DNA of 35,546 bases, from positions 1 to 35,546 of the forward strand of contig AWNW01000022.1 of the NCBI GenBank assembly GCA_000493945.1. Reading direction: 5' to 3'. The notes under the pieces are model-generated. The model had not been told where the DNA came from, did not search any database, and saw only the letters and a program-made list of their open reading frames with translations. This DNA is from Candidatus Hydrogenedens terephthalaticus JGI OTU-1. GTDB lineage: Bacteria > Hydrogenedentota > Hydrogenedentia > Hydrogenedentales > Hydrogenedentaceae. Below are positions 15,605 to 24,005 of the stretch, in pieces (the stretch's first letter is position 1; each line of letters begins with the position of its first letter). The position numbers and the translations under genes were made by a program.

Positions 15605-16780
15605 TTATTTTCTTTCTTCTGTCCATAACATCACGAACTTAGATAAAATTTCACTCGTTTTCTGAATTTTCTTTTCATCTACATTTAATGTCGTATCTTC
15701 GATTTGATTGCAATATATCGGTTTTTTATCTTTATCCAGACCCATAATTGTAAAACATTTGTATCCATGCAAAGCCACCATATACGATGAAGTAGGCAGA
15801 GGCAAAGAATCGGCTTTTGCTATTTCCGAAGAAAAATTATGCCTCTCAATAAATTCTAAAATCTCTTTATCTACATGAAAAGTGAATATCATACTTTCAC
15901 GCGTAATGATATGTAAATCCCCGGAACCAACTCCTTCCACATTAATAAACAAAGTCTCTTTTTTAGGTAAAGGATTTTTCTTCAAGAAATGCCGCAATCC
16001 TGACATCCAGCATTGATATGCCCCTGAAAAAACAAAATGAATCTCCACATCTTTCAATGGTTGTTCAGACAGAGCCTCTGCCAGACCTAATAGACATGCT
16101 ACCCCAGAAGCATTAAAATTAGCCCCTCGTGTATCCTCTTCATTGGCTGTTGCAATTAGAGCAACAAAACTCGCCGTTCCTAATATAATTCCTACAAATA
16201 TACGGCACAACATGGAGATATTATCCTGCCATGGAACAATATTACTTAATTCATCACGAAGACTTATCCCCAAAACCACCAGCATACAAATCACAATTAA
16301 GTGATGAAACACAGGGAGAAAATTTATGACTCCTTTAGAATAAAGAAAATGAGATATACCACAGTCATAATTTGCATGAAAAACAATTCTGTATTTAGGC
16401 TCATCAAATAATTCCTGATTCCGTATCACCGTATGAATGTTTTGAGACTGATATTCAGGGACAAATTTTGAAAGGCTAAAATGCCCCGAAATTTCTAATA
16501 AATAAAGAATAAAAACAATCACCCCATAGATAAATCCTGCTAATGGGAAAAATACAGACAATAATATGACAAAAATAAACTCTATCCAATAAAGAGAAAA
16601 AATCTGAAATGTTTCACGAGAGCAGTTAAAAGGTTCAATAACGGGCTGTAAACCCATGTTTAATAAACGATTCCGAATATATTCCGAGCATAACAGTTCC
16701 CCTTCAGTTCCATATCTTCTTGTTATCGTTGCTCCTGCTAAATAGTTAACATCATCACTTATCTTCGTTAATATATCCAT
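15605..16780 (-). CDS. Membrane-inserted M28 peptidase-like protein without metal ligands
   Basis: The fold matches M28 zinc aminopeptidases, but with four predicted membrane segments (about 58-79, 81-97, 152-175, 189-211) inserted in the first half. The five ligand sites are each altered. The HYD motif is NYD (137-139). The bridging Asp motif reads GANFNASGV (219-227) instead of GANDNASGV. The catalytic EE is YQ in FSGAYQCWMSG (251-261). The NLD motif reads NVEGVG (280-285). The final S-D-H motif is TSSYMVAL (330-337). The frame is otherwise clean, so I infer a pseudopeptidase of the membrane. The start is set at the ATG at 16780; a TTG two codons upstream is possible. There is no good Shine-Dalgarno. 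It is divergent from dtd. Confidence 0.7.
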   Translation of the reverse strand: MDILTKISDDVNYLAGATITRRYGTEGELLCSEYIRNRLLNMGLQPVIEPFNCSRETFQIFSLYWIEFIFVILLSVFFPLAGFIYGVIVFILYLLEISGHFSLSKFVPEYQSQNIHTVIRNQELFDEPKYRIVFHANYDCGISHFLYSKGVINFLPVFHHLIVICMLVVLGISLRDELSNIVPWQDNISMLCRIFVGIILGTASFVALIATANEEDTRGANFNASGVACLLGLAEALSEQPLKDVEIHFVFSGAYQCWMSGLRHFLKKNPLPKKETLFINVEGVGSGDLHIITRESMIFTFHVDKEILEFIERHNFSSEIAKADSLPLPTSSYMVALHGYKCFTIMGLDKDKKPIYCNQIEDTTLNVDEKKIQKTSEILSKFVMLWTEERK

Positions 16781-16886
16781 ACCCAATTTTTATTTTATAC
16801 CCATTCTAAATATAATTATAAAACCGTTTTTTAGTATTTTCATTTATAATAACAAAAATGCACCATTATTATTCAGAAAGGACAAC

Positions 16887-17336
16887 ATGCGAGCAGTAGT
16901 TCAGAGAGTATTAAATGCAAGTGTAACAGTAGATAATCAGATTGTGGGTAAAATTGGGCATGGTCTGCTTGTTTTACTTAGCATAGATGAACAGGACAAT
17001 GAAGCCGATATTCAATACACAGCAGAGAAAATCATCGGTTTGCGTATATTCAATGATGCAGAAGGTAAATTCAATCTATCCTTAGAGGATGTTAATGGTG
17101 AAATGCTGGTTGTTTCTCAATTTACCCTGCATGGAGATTGTCGTCGTGGAAGACGCCCTTCTTTTAGCACCTCCGCAAGACCTGAAAAAGCAATTCTTTA
17201 TTATGAAAAATTTATAGAAATAGTTCGTAATAAAGGTATCCATGTAGAAACAGGAGTATTTGCAGCGCACATGCTTGTCTCATTAGTGAATGATGGTCCT
17301 GTCACCATATTGGTTGATTCAAAAAAGGTTTTCTGA
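16887..17336 (+). CDS. dtd: D-aminoacyl-tRNA deacylase
   Basis: Homodimeric proofreading enzyme that removes D-amino acids (and glycine from tRNA-Ala) from charged tRNA in the cytoplasm. MRAVVQRV opens the protein. The SQFTL motif with Thr80 (77-81) and the cross-subunit Gly-cisPro motif NDGPVT (135-140) are both present. The 149 aa length is standard. AAAGGA precedes the ATG. The stop TGA (17334-17336) shares its last base with the ATG of the following formyltransferase gene (TGATG), so translation is coupled. Confidence 0.95.
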   Translation: MRAVVQRVLNASVTVDNQIVGKIGHGLLVLLSIDEQDNEADIQYTAEKIIGLRIFNDAEGKFNLSLEDVNGEMLVVSQFTLHGDCRRGRRPSFSTSARPEKAILYYEKFIEIVRNKGIHVETGVFAAHMLVSLVNDGPVTILVDSKKVF

Positions 17337-18310
17337 TGCGTATCCTTATTGCAGGCACAGGGAAATTAGGTGTTTGTGTTGCTGAACCCTTAATAAAAAG
17401 TCAGCACCAGATTATCGGAATCCTTCAAAATGGAAGGCAAACCAAAGGTGTCCGACGATTTATCAATCAGTTATTTTTGGGTTTGTTCGGTGGGCATGAT
17501 AGTATCCTGCGTTTCGCCCGAAAACACCGTATCCCTGTTTTCTGGATTGATAAAATGAACGAGAAAGAACTAAAACCAATAAAAGAATTATCACCTGACC
17601 TGATTATCACCTGTGGCTTTGGTATTATCTTTAAAAAACCAATATTATCCATCCCCAAAATTGGTTGCATTAATGTCCATTCGTCTTTATTGCCTCGCCA
17701 TCGCGGTCCCAATCCTTTTTACGCGGTAATACGACATGGTGATAAACAATCCGGTGTTACTTTTCATATAATGGATGAGGGCATTGATACCGGTCCTATT
17801 GTCGCACAGCAGTCCTTTCCTATTCTCGACACAGACACTGCTTACTCGGTGTATTGTCGGGCTTCTGAAATGGCAAAGACAATGGTATTAGAAGTTGTAA
17901 ATCGTATTGAAAAAGAAGGATTACACGGTGAACCTCAAAATCCTGACCTGGCTTCTTATGACCCCAAACCTACTGTGAACGACGCTATTATTCATTGGGA
18001 TGTTCCGGCTATTGAAATTGACCGCCAGATTCGTGCCTTATCCCAAACCATTCTAACGCGATTTACCTACAAAGGCAGAACTGTCTATGTAACCCGTGTC
18101 AGGGTTAATGATAAAGAAATATCCGTAAAACCGGGGACTGTTCTCCATCCCCGTTTTCCTGCAGAGATTGCAACGGCTAAAGGCTCTATCACGCTACTTA
18201 CCGCATTTACCCTTTCCCCAATAATGTGGCTCTGGCCTCGAAAAGGAACGCTCACCGCTGGTGAAGTATTATATACAGAGACAGAGGAATATAACCCATT
18301 AGAACAATAG
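17336..18310 (+). CDS. Methionyl-tRNA formyltransferase-like enzyme
   Basis: 10-formyltetrahydrofolate-dependent formyltransferase fold. The catalytic triad is visible: Asn113 and His115 in INVHSSLLPRHRG, and Asp151 in GVTFHIMDEGIDTGPI. A C-terminal OB-like domain (about 210-315) with WDVPAIEIDRQIRALSQ resembles that of Fmt. The N-terminal part departs from Fmt: the PDRPAGRG loop is replaced by QNGRQTKGVRRFINQLFLGL (31-50) before GGHDSILRFARKHRIPVFW. It may therefore be initiator-tRNA formyltransferase (dtd and fmt are often neighbours) or a formyltransferase for another amine. No def gene is in the window to settle this. Its ATG overlaps the dtd stop by one base. Confidence 0.75.
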   Translation: MRILIAGTGKLGVCVAEPLIKSQHQIIGILQNGRQTKGVRRFINQLFLGLFGGHDSILRFARKHRIPVFWIDKMNEKELKPIKELSPDLIITCGFGIIFKKPILSIPKIGCINVHSSLLPRHRGPNPFYAVIRHGDKQSGVTFHIMDEGIDTGPIVAQQSFPILDTDTAYSVYCRASEMAKTMVLEVVNRIEKEGLHGEPQNPDLASYDPKPTVNDAIIHWDVPAIEIDRQIRALSQTILTRFTYKGRTVYVTRVRVNDKEISVKPGTVLHPRFPAEIATAKGSITLLTAFTLSPIMWLWPRKGTLTAGEVLYTETEEYNPLEQ

Positions 18311-18314
18311 GAAT

Positions 18315-18929
18315 ATGAAAATGGAAGAGATAATTATTCGGGAATACCGCGATGAAGACAGAGAAGAATGGTTAAAAGTGCATGCTATTATTATGAGCAT
18401 TTCACATGCATGGAACCTCGTTATTCAAGAGCGACCTATATACGAAGGACATCAAAGTACACGATTGGTTGCTATTTGCAATAATAAAATCGTTGGATTG
18501 ACAGATGTCCAATACGAAAATGAACTCGGTGAACTTTGCTGGAACAAAGACAGCCTCGGAGGTTATGTCCTTGAATTTGGAAGACTTCCCGAATATCACG
18601 GAAAAAACATCGGGAAACAATTGATTGATGCTACTATTCAAGACGCTATTAAAAAAGGGTTTCATCGTTTAGAATACTGGAGTCAGGACCGTAATGCCCA
18701 GAGGTTCTATCGCCGAATAGGAATGCAAGAAATTGGACGATATTATCGCTTTTATATCAAACCTCCCAAAGACCTGGCTGATTCCTTCGCACAAAAGGGG
18801 ATTGCACTTGATTATCTTTACGGGGGTTGTCTGCCTGAGGAATGGGCAAATGTCCAGCAAGAGTTTGAAGTTATTACCAAACATCCACAGGAACCTCACC
18901 TGTGCGTAGGTTTTGAAATACGATTTTAA
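18315..18929 (+). CDS. GNAT-family N-acetyltransferase
   Basis: Acetyl-CoA-dependent acetyltransferase fold. Motif A is LPEYHGKNIGKQLIDATI with the HGKNIGKQL pyrophosphate loop at 95-103 (numbered from the ATG at 18315), followed by RLEYWSQDRNAQRFYRRIGM, the usual motif B helix and FYxxxGM signature. The acceptor substrate is unknown. Two starts are possible: 18315, and 18321, which has the better spacing from the weak TAGGA. It starts 4 nt after the formyltransferase stop and ends 17 nt before the ceramidase-like gene, so all four genes 16887-20317 are probably one operon. Confidence 0.8.
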   Translation: MKMEEIIIREYRDEDREEWLKVHAIIMSISHAWNLVIQERPIYEGHQSTRLVAICNNKIVGLTDVQYENELGELCWNKDSLGGYVLEFGRLPEYHGKNIGKQLIDATIQDAIKKGFHRLEYWSQDRNAQRFYRRIGMQEIGRYYRFYIKPPKDLADSFAQKGIALDYLYGGCLPEEWANVQQEFEVITKHPQEPHLCVGFEIRF

Positions 18930-18946
18930 CCAGAGGAGAACGAAAA

Positions 18947-20317
18947 ATGATGAAGAAAGCAATTGCAATTTCCTTTGTAATGCTATGCCTTTTCTTTAAC
19001 TATCTCTATGCAGAAGCAGAAATTCTTGCAGGAACTTCTACCGTAGATATTACCCCGGAACCTGGCAAAGAAATGCCCGGCGGTTTTAGAAAAGCAATTT
19101 CTAAGGGAACACATGATCCATTAGAACTCAACACATTGGTTTTGAAAAATGCAAACACGGCTGTCGCTATCGTATCTATTGATTCCTTATTTATCCCCGG
19201 CGATATTGTTGCAGGAGTTCGAACAAAAATTTCAGATAAAATTCCGTTACCGCCACAGAATATCATCATTTCCGCATCACATACCCATCACGGAGGTCCT
19301 ATTGTTGATGTTTTCTCATCCGAACGCGACCCCGAATATTGTTCCATGGTTGAAACGAAAATAGTTGAAGGTATCCAGACAGCATGGAATAATCTTACAA
19401 AAGCAAAAATAGGCTTCGCTGAAGGAGAACAAGAGGGCATCGCCTTTAACCGCCGATTTTATATGAAATATGGAACGGTTATAACTCATCCCGGTTGGAA
19501 AAATCCACAGATAGTTGCTCCCGCAGGACCCGTTGACCCACAAATATTAGCCATGTTTATCAAAAAAGAAGATGGAACTATATTAAGTGCCGTTATTAAT
19601 TATGCCTTGCACGGGACTGTCTTCAGTGGTTTGTTATTTTCCGCTGATTATGTTTACCATCTTCGTGACTTTTTAAGAAAACAATGGGGTATGACTATCC
19701 CTATTGTTTTCTTAAATGGTGCCTGTGGCGATGTAACGCAGATAAATAACTTACGAGAAGAAGAACCTGCGGAATCAGGTCCAGAATGGTCTAAACGAAT
19801 AGGGGAGACCCTGGCGTGTAAAGTATATCAACTTTTCTTGTGGACGAAATATCAAGATACTGTAACAATAGACACCGCTACCGAAACCATTCGCGTTGCA
19901 ATTCGTAATTTAGATGAAGAAAAATATCAGGTCAAATCAGGATTAGGCTCTGCACAATCGGAGATATATCAGCGAGAAATTCAGTTATTAAGAGAGATGA
20001 AAGAGCGTATGGGAGGTGTTGTTGATGTCGAAATCACTGCCATGAGAATAGGCGATTTAGTTATTGTTTCTAACCCTACCGAGATGTTTTGCCGATTAGG
20101 ATTAGACATCAAAAAATCTTCACCTGCAAAATATACCATGATTTCCGAAATTTCCAACGGTTACACCGGTTACTGTCCAACACCAGAAGCCTTTGACGAA
20201 GGAGGATATGAAATACTAACCGCTCGCAGTAGTTTTATGGAACCCAATGCAGGAATAAAAATCGTCCAGACTTCCCGAAAATTATTAGCACAATTATTCA
20301 GTGAAGAAAATAATTGA
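18947..20317 (+). CDS. Exported neutral/alkaline ceramidase-like hydrolase
   Basis: Signal peptide 1-23 (IAISFVMLCLFFNYLYAEA), then the N-terminal domain of the neutral/alkaline non-lysosomal ceramidase family: ILAGTSTVDITPEPG (26-40), the zinc-ligand motif SASHTHHGGP (109-118), and NGACGDVTQ. At 456 aa it has only the metal-hydrolase domain and lacks the C-terminal domain of full-length ceramidases (about 650-750 aa). Short relatives are common in planctomycete-like bacteria, where the substrate is usually not known. AGAGGAG precedes the ATG. It is the last gene of the dtd operon and stops 5 nt before the convergent gpmI stop. Confidence 0.85.
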   Translation: MMKKAIAISFVMLCLFFNYLYAEAEILAGTSTVDITPEPGKEMPGGFRKAISKGTHDPLELNTLVLKNANTAVAIVSIDSLFIPGDIVAGVRTKISDKIPLPPQNIIISASHTHHGGPIVDVFSSERDPEYCSMVETKIVEGIQTAWNNLTKAKIGFAEGEQEGIAFNRRFYMKYGTVITHPGWKNPQIVAPAGPVDPQILAMFIKKEDGTILSAVINYALHGTVFSGLLFSADYVYHLRDFLRKQWGMTIPIVFLNGACGDVTQINNLREEEPAESGPEWSKRIGETLACKVYQLFLWTKYQDTVTIDTATETIRVAIRNLDEEKYQVKSGLGSAQSEIYQREIQLLREMKERMGGVVDVEITAMRIGDLVIVSNPTEMFCRLGLDIKKSSPAKYTMISEISNGYTGYCPTPEAFDEGGYEILTARSSFMEPNAGIKIVQTSRKLLAQLFSEENN

Positions 20318-20322
20318 AATAA

Positions 20323-21945
20323 TTAGACAAGTTCAATTAAAGACGGGTCGTATTCCTTCGGGGCTTTGAACCCTAAAAGATTACAAAGTGTACTTGCTAC
20401 ATTACTCAATCCGGGATTTTGTATCCCAGTTAAACGGAACTTATTTGTTTGTGAAAAATCCTTAATGATAAACGGAACAGGATTTAATGTATGTGCCACA
20501 TGCGGTTCACGCTTACCCTTTTTTTCTGTAAAAAGCAAGTCAGCATTTCCATGGTCTGCCGTTACCACAAGAACACCCCCTACCGCTTTGACTGCATTAT
20601 AAATCCTTGTAAGACATAAATCTACCGTCTCCACTGCAATACGCACCGCAGGGGCTATCCCCGTATGTCCTACCATATCACCATTCGCAAAATTCAATCG
20701 TATAAATTTATAATCCCCAGCCTCAATCTGCTTCAATACCGCATCTGTTATCTCGCCCGCCTTCATCCAGGGTCTTTGCTGGAACGGCACCTGGTCTGAT
20801 GTTATTTCCTCAAACAATTCCAATTTCGGGTCTACATAGCCTGATTTGTTTCCATTCCAGAAATAGGTCACATGCCCAAATTTCTGTGTCTCGGATATTG
20901 CATAACTCTTTACCCCCGATGCACAAAGATATTCACTAATTGTCCCTTCAATCTGTGGTGGTTCTACTAAAAAATTCTTCGGTATAAATTTATCCCCGTC
21001 ATATTGCATCATACCCGCGTAAAAAACATTGGGGCGTCGCTTACGGTCAAAATACGGAAAATTATCTTCTTCAAACGCACGCGACAACTCTATCGCACGG
21101 TCCCCACGAAAATTAAAGAAAATTACCGCATCCCCATCCTCAATTGTTCCTATCGGCTTACCATCTTTAACAATTACAAACTCACCTAAAAATTGGTCGT
21201 TTACAGTCGGGTCTTGGTAATAAAATTCTACCGCTTCCTTTGCCGACGAAAACTGTTTTCCTTCTCCCAAAACATGGGCTTTCCAGCCCCGTTCCACAAT
21301 ACGCCAATCCGCTTCATATCGGTCCATCGTTACTATCATTCTACCACCACCCGATGCAATACAATAATCCAATCCATTTTGATTGCACTCTGCCAATACC
21401 TGTTCCAACTGTTCTATATATACAAGAGCACTCCGTTCCGCTACATCCCGTCCATCTGTCAATATATGCACACGCACTTTTGGAAAGCGTTCTTCTGCAC
21501 AATGCTTTATAATTGCCAACAACTGATTTATATGACTATGCACATTTCCATCGGATAGCAAACCGATAAAATGCAAAGTTCCTCCATTACGAACCCGCTC
21601 CATGATACTTTGCCATGCCTTCCCCTGATAAATTCTACCCTCTGCTATGGCTTCATTTACAAGCCGTGCTCCCTGAGCAAAAACACGACCTGCTCCTAAT
21701 GCATTATGTCCCACTTCCGAATTTCCCATGTCCTCATCACTTGGCTGACCTACCGCTGTTCCATGTGCCTTTAATTTTGCAAACAACGGTTCCTCAAATA
21801 ATGTATCTAACATCGGTGTATTTGCCATGTAAACACCGTCGCTCTCATCCCGTTTCCCTATACCTACTCCATCCATAATCACCAACACCAGAGGACCTGG
21901 ATACGGTTTGTAATTATCCAATTTTTCTAAAGCACGAATTTGCAT
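20323..21945 (-). CDS. gpmI: 2,3-bisphosphoglycerate-independent phosphoglycerate mutase
   Basis: Alkaline-phosphatase-superfamily enzyme with two Mn ions, interconverting 3- and 2-phosphoglycerate in glycolysis. The metal residue Asp25 (VLVIMDGVG), the phosphoserine Ser76 in GNSEVGHNALGAGR, HILTDGRD, FFNFRGDRAIELSRAF, and VVTADHGNADLLF are all present. I place the start at the ATG at 21945 (540 aa) because AAGGA lies 7 nt upstream; the open frame extends nine codons further but would read through that site. The N-terminal MQIRALEKLDNYKPYPGP extension is slightly longer than in Proteobacteria. It lies 102 nt downstream of the HTH-receiver gene on the same strand. Confidence 0.95.
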   Translation of the reverse strand: MQIRALEKLDNYKPYPGPLVLVIMDGVGIGKRDESDGVYMANTPMLDTLFEEPLFAKLKAHGTAVGQPSDEDMGNSEVGHNALGAGRVFAQGARLVNEAIAEGRIYQGKAWQSIMERVRNGGTLHFIGLLSDGNVHSHINQLLAIIKHCAEERFPKVRVHILTDGRDVAERSALVYIEQLEQVLAECNQNGLDYCIASGGGRMIVTMDRYEADWRIVERGWKAHVLGEGKQFSSAKEAVEFYYQDPTVNDQFLGEFVIVKDGKPIGTIEDGDAVIFFNFRGDRAIELSRAFEEDNFPYFDRKRRPNVFYAGMMQYDGDKFIPKNFLVEPPQIEGTISEYLCASGVKSYAISETQKFGHVTYFWNGNKSGYVDPKLELFEEITSDQVPFQQRPWMKAGEITDAVLKQIEAGDYKFIRLNFANGDMVGHTGIAPAVRIAVETVDLCLTRIYNAVKAVGGVLVVTADHGNADLLFTEKKGKREPHVAHTLNPVPFIIKDFSQTNKFRLTGIQNPGLSNVASTLCNLLGFKAPKEYDPSLIELV

Positions 21946-22047
21946 AATAAAATCCTTTTTATCCTTAAACATTATTAAAATTAAAAAAAGTCCCAGAACA
22001 AGAATTAAAAATAAAGTGACAATTATAATATAGAGCAGTAACGGAAA

Positions 22048-22626
22048 TTAACTAATATCTACCCCTACTTTCGCAAGTGCCTTACGAAGGTCATCCGGCG
22101 TGAAAGGCTTTTGTAATAAAATCGCTGCACCCAGTTCCAGTACACGATTGGCTACTTCCCCTTGATAATAGCCCGTCATTGCAATAATATTAATATGCGA
22201 AGTATCAGGATTTGATTTTATTCTCCGTGTAACCTCAAAACCATCCAGTCCCGGCAACCTCAAATCAAGAAAGATAATATCAGGCTGAAATGTCGCAACC
22301 ATCTGCCCCGCATCAAATCCATCCATCGCCATCTCAATCTGGAACGGCGTCTGTGCCCTTTCCAAAAATCTACGAATAACAGAAATAACTGCCTTCTCAT
22401 CATCCACTACTAATATCTTTACACCCGCATTTCCTAAATCTTCATGGATAGGCATGTTATTCTCGCGCAGAAAGCGAAGCAAATCATCACGACGAATTCG
22501 GCGATGTCCTCCCGGTGTCTTAAACACCCGTATTTTGCCTGCTTCTGCCCATTTGCGAATTGTGTCTGCTGTAACATGACAATACTTTGCTACATCGGAT
22601 GTACTGTAAGAAAGTCTTGATTCCAT
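22048..22626 (-). CDS. Response regulator with N-terminal excisionase/MerR-like HTH and C-terminal receiver
   Basis: Residues 5-54 are a helix-turn-helix of the MerR/excisionase (HTH_17, BldC-like) type: STSDVAKYCHVTADTIRKWA followed by the wing KTPGGHRRIRRDDLLRFL. Residues 69-190 are a CheY-like receiver with Asp75/Asp76, phosphoacceptor Asp121 (IIFLDLRLPGLDG), Thr151 and Lys173-Pro174 all intact. This domain order (DNA-binding first) is the reverse of most response regulators. No histidine kinase is in the window, so the input is unknown. AAAGGA is about 12 nt upstream of the ATG. The position upstream of gpmI suggests co-transcription, but a regulatory tie to glycolysis is not shown. Confidence 0.88.
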   Translation of the reverse strand: MESRLSYSTSDVAKYCHVTADTIRKWAEAGKIRVFKTPGGHRRIRRDDLLRFLRENNMPIHEDLGNAGVKILVVDDEKAVISVIRRFLERAQTPFQIEMAMDGFDAGQMVATFQPDIIFLDLRLPGLDGFEVTRRIKSNPDTSHINIIAMTGYYQGEVANRVLELGAAILLQKPFTPDDLRKALAKVGVDIS

Positions 22627-22800
22627 ATTGGTTTCTATCCTTTGTTTTGATTGATTTTATTGAAAATTTTATAAATTATACTTATATGGAATGGTTTTTT
22701 TCAACTTTTAAATATTCTGTTAAAAAATATTTTTAATTGATATTTCGACAATTCATTTTATTATAGAATGTTCAGGGAGGATTATAAGGTCTATATGGAA

Positions 22801-22876
22801 TGGAGCTGGAACGGGGAATCGAACCCCGGACCTGGTCATTACGAGTGACCCGCTCTACCGACTGAGCTATTCCAGC
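22801..22876 (-). tRNA. tRNA-Thr(CGT)
   Basis: Minus-strand cloverleaf with acceptor GCTGGAA (22876-22870) pairing with TTCCAGC, and anticodon arm GGTCA-CTCGTAA-TGACC giving anticodon CGT. The T arm is GGGG-TTCGATT-CCCC. The 3' CCA is encoded (22803-22801). CGT reads ACG (threonine). Confidence 0.95.
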
Positions 22877-22944
22877 ATGCCACAATGTAAGCCATTTCTC
22901 TTACAATGTTTAGTTCTGTTCCCATTTAGAGTATGGAATAAAAA

Positions 22945-23020
<76 letters not shown>

Positions 23021-23031
23021 ACTGGTAAAAA

Positions 23032-23060
23032 ATTATATCAAATCAAACCTCAAATTTCAA
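23032..23060 (-). promoter_or_regulatory. Promoter of tRNA-Phe (and probably tRNA-Thr)
   Basis: On the minus strand TTGAAA (23060-23055) and TATAAT (23037-23032) are separated by 17 nt. The -10 box ends 11 nt before the tRNA-Phe 5' end. tRNA-Thr has no comparable promoter of its own and probably shares this one. Confidence 0.65.
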
Positions 23061-23252
23061 ATGGACTTTTCTTTCTTCAAACATTTTTTCATTTCTTCAA
23101 ATTAATGCAACGAAATGAATATACAAACAATAATTTAGTTAGAAAAAACGAAAGTTTTAAATACTTTCTTAACTTAGCCAATTATATATAGGACACAAGT
23201 AATAGATTTATATTTTCTTTCCCTATTGTAATATCTTTGCCTTAAAAGAATT

Positions 23253-23375
23253 AACCACAGAGGACACAAAGAAAGTTTCAAACAAAGGACACAGAGAATA
23301 TTTATAAGCAAATGAAATAAATTTCACTTTGTGAACTCTGTGTAGAGTCTCTGTGATCTTTGTGGTAAAAAGAAT
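23253..23375. repeat. Facing copies of the CACAGAGGACACAAAG repeat
   Basis: TTAACCACAGAGGACACAAAG, then a second unit AACAAAGGACACAGAGAAT, then the reverse-oriented TTTCACTTTGTGAACTCTGTG and CTCTGTGATCTTTGTGGTAA ending in AAGAATTAA. The unit is the same as at 10515-10575, 27865-27960, 28198-28236 and 28316-28370. Confidence 0.8.
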
Positions 23376-23755
23376 TAACTAATAAAAAAATCCCAGATGC
23401 AAGGACTATTTAACTACATTATTTAAAAACAATAATACATGATGGATTTTTCCATCCGTCTTTATTCTCGCTTATTCGTGTAATTTGTGGTTGCAAATTC
23501 TTTAAACAAATTTCACACCAGGTTTACAAAAACGGGAAGTATGTTGTATAAAAAGCTCAGGCATCTCCTTTTTCTTCTATATTCACATCTTTTAGTATTC
23601 TTGGCGGCATTCCCATGAGAATTTTTTTATCCTACGGATATGTATAAATATATCTTACAGTTTCTTAAATTATTTGTGAACATGAAAGGGTTGAAGTATT
23701 TTAAAACTTCTACCAAGTTTTAATAAGATAGGCTAATGGAAAACATTTATTTTTA

Positions 23756-23833
23756 TGGTCGGGGCGGCCGGATTTGAACCGGCGACCCCTTGGACCCAAA
23801 CCAAGTGCGCTAGCCGGACTGCGCTACGCCCCG
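23756..23833 (-). tRNA. tRNA-Pro(TGG)
   Basis: Minus-strand cloverleaf with acceptor CGGGGCG (23833-23827) pairing with CGCCCCG. The anticodon arm CTTGG-TTTGGGT-CCAAG gives anticodon TGG, and the T arm is GCCGG-TTCAAAT-CCGGC. The 3' CCA is encoded at 23758-23756. Confidence 0.96.
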
Positions 23834-23843
23834 AAACGACAAT

Positions 23844-23873
23844 ATTATATCCCTTTTACCAGAAAAATAGCAA
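23844..23873 (-). promoter_or_regulatory. Promoter of tRNA-Pro
   Basis: On the minus strand TTGCTA (23873-23868) and TATAAT (23849-23844) are separated by 18 nt. The -10 box ends 10 nt before the tRNA 5' end. Confidence 0.6.
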
Positions 23874-24005
23874 TTTTTCATATCGGATTTGCCTGACTTT
23901 GTCATCTTCATTCGATATATTCATGTTCCCTCTCAAATTTATTTGCATTTCACTTCCTTTTTTTGACATAACATTTTTATTGAATTCAAACATGGAGAAA
24001 TGAAT

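Larger units (their letters stand above)
23021..23755. other. Gene-free stretch between tRNA-Phe and tRNA-Pro
   Basis: No credible gene is present. It contains the tRNA-Phe promoter and, at 23253-23375, two facing copies of the CACAGAGGACACAAAG-type repeat. At 23388-23420 there is a decayed GAAGCGAGGA-type module, and near 23465-23490 the TTATTCGTGTAATTTGTGGT phrase that also occurs at 28288-28315. The rest (23425-23755) is AT-rich and shows nothing I recognise. Confidence 0.7.

Noticed and set aside
21193..21558. 121-codon plus-strand frame inside gpmI
   Set aside because: It is antisense to the conserved gpmI core; the His/Tyr-rich product is a shadow.
23755..24003. Plus-strand open frame of 82 codons over tRNA-Pro
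   Set aside because: It is antisense to the tRNA. The 'GAAGFEPATPWTQ' start is the well-known false translation of tRNA-Pro.
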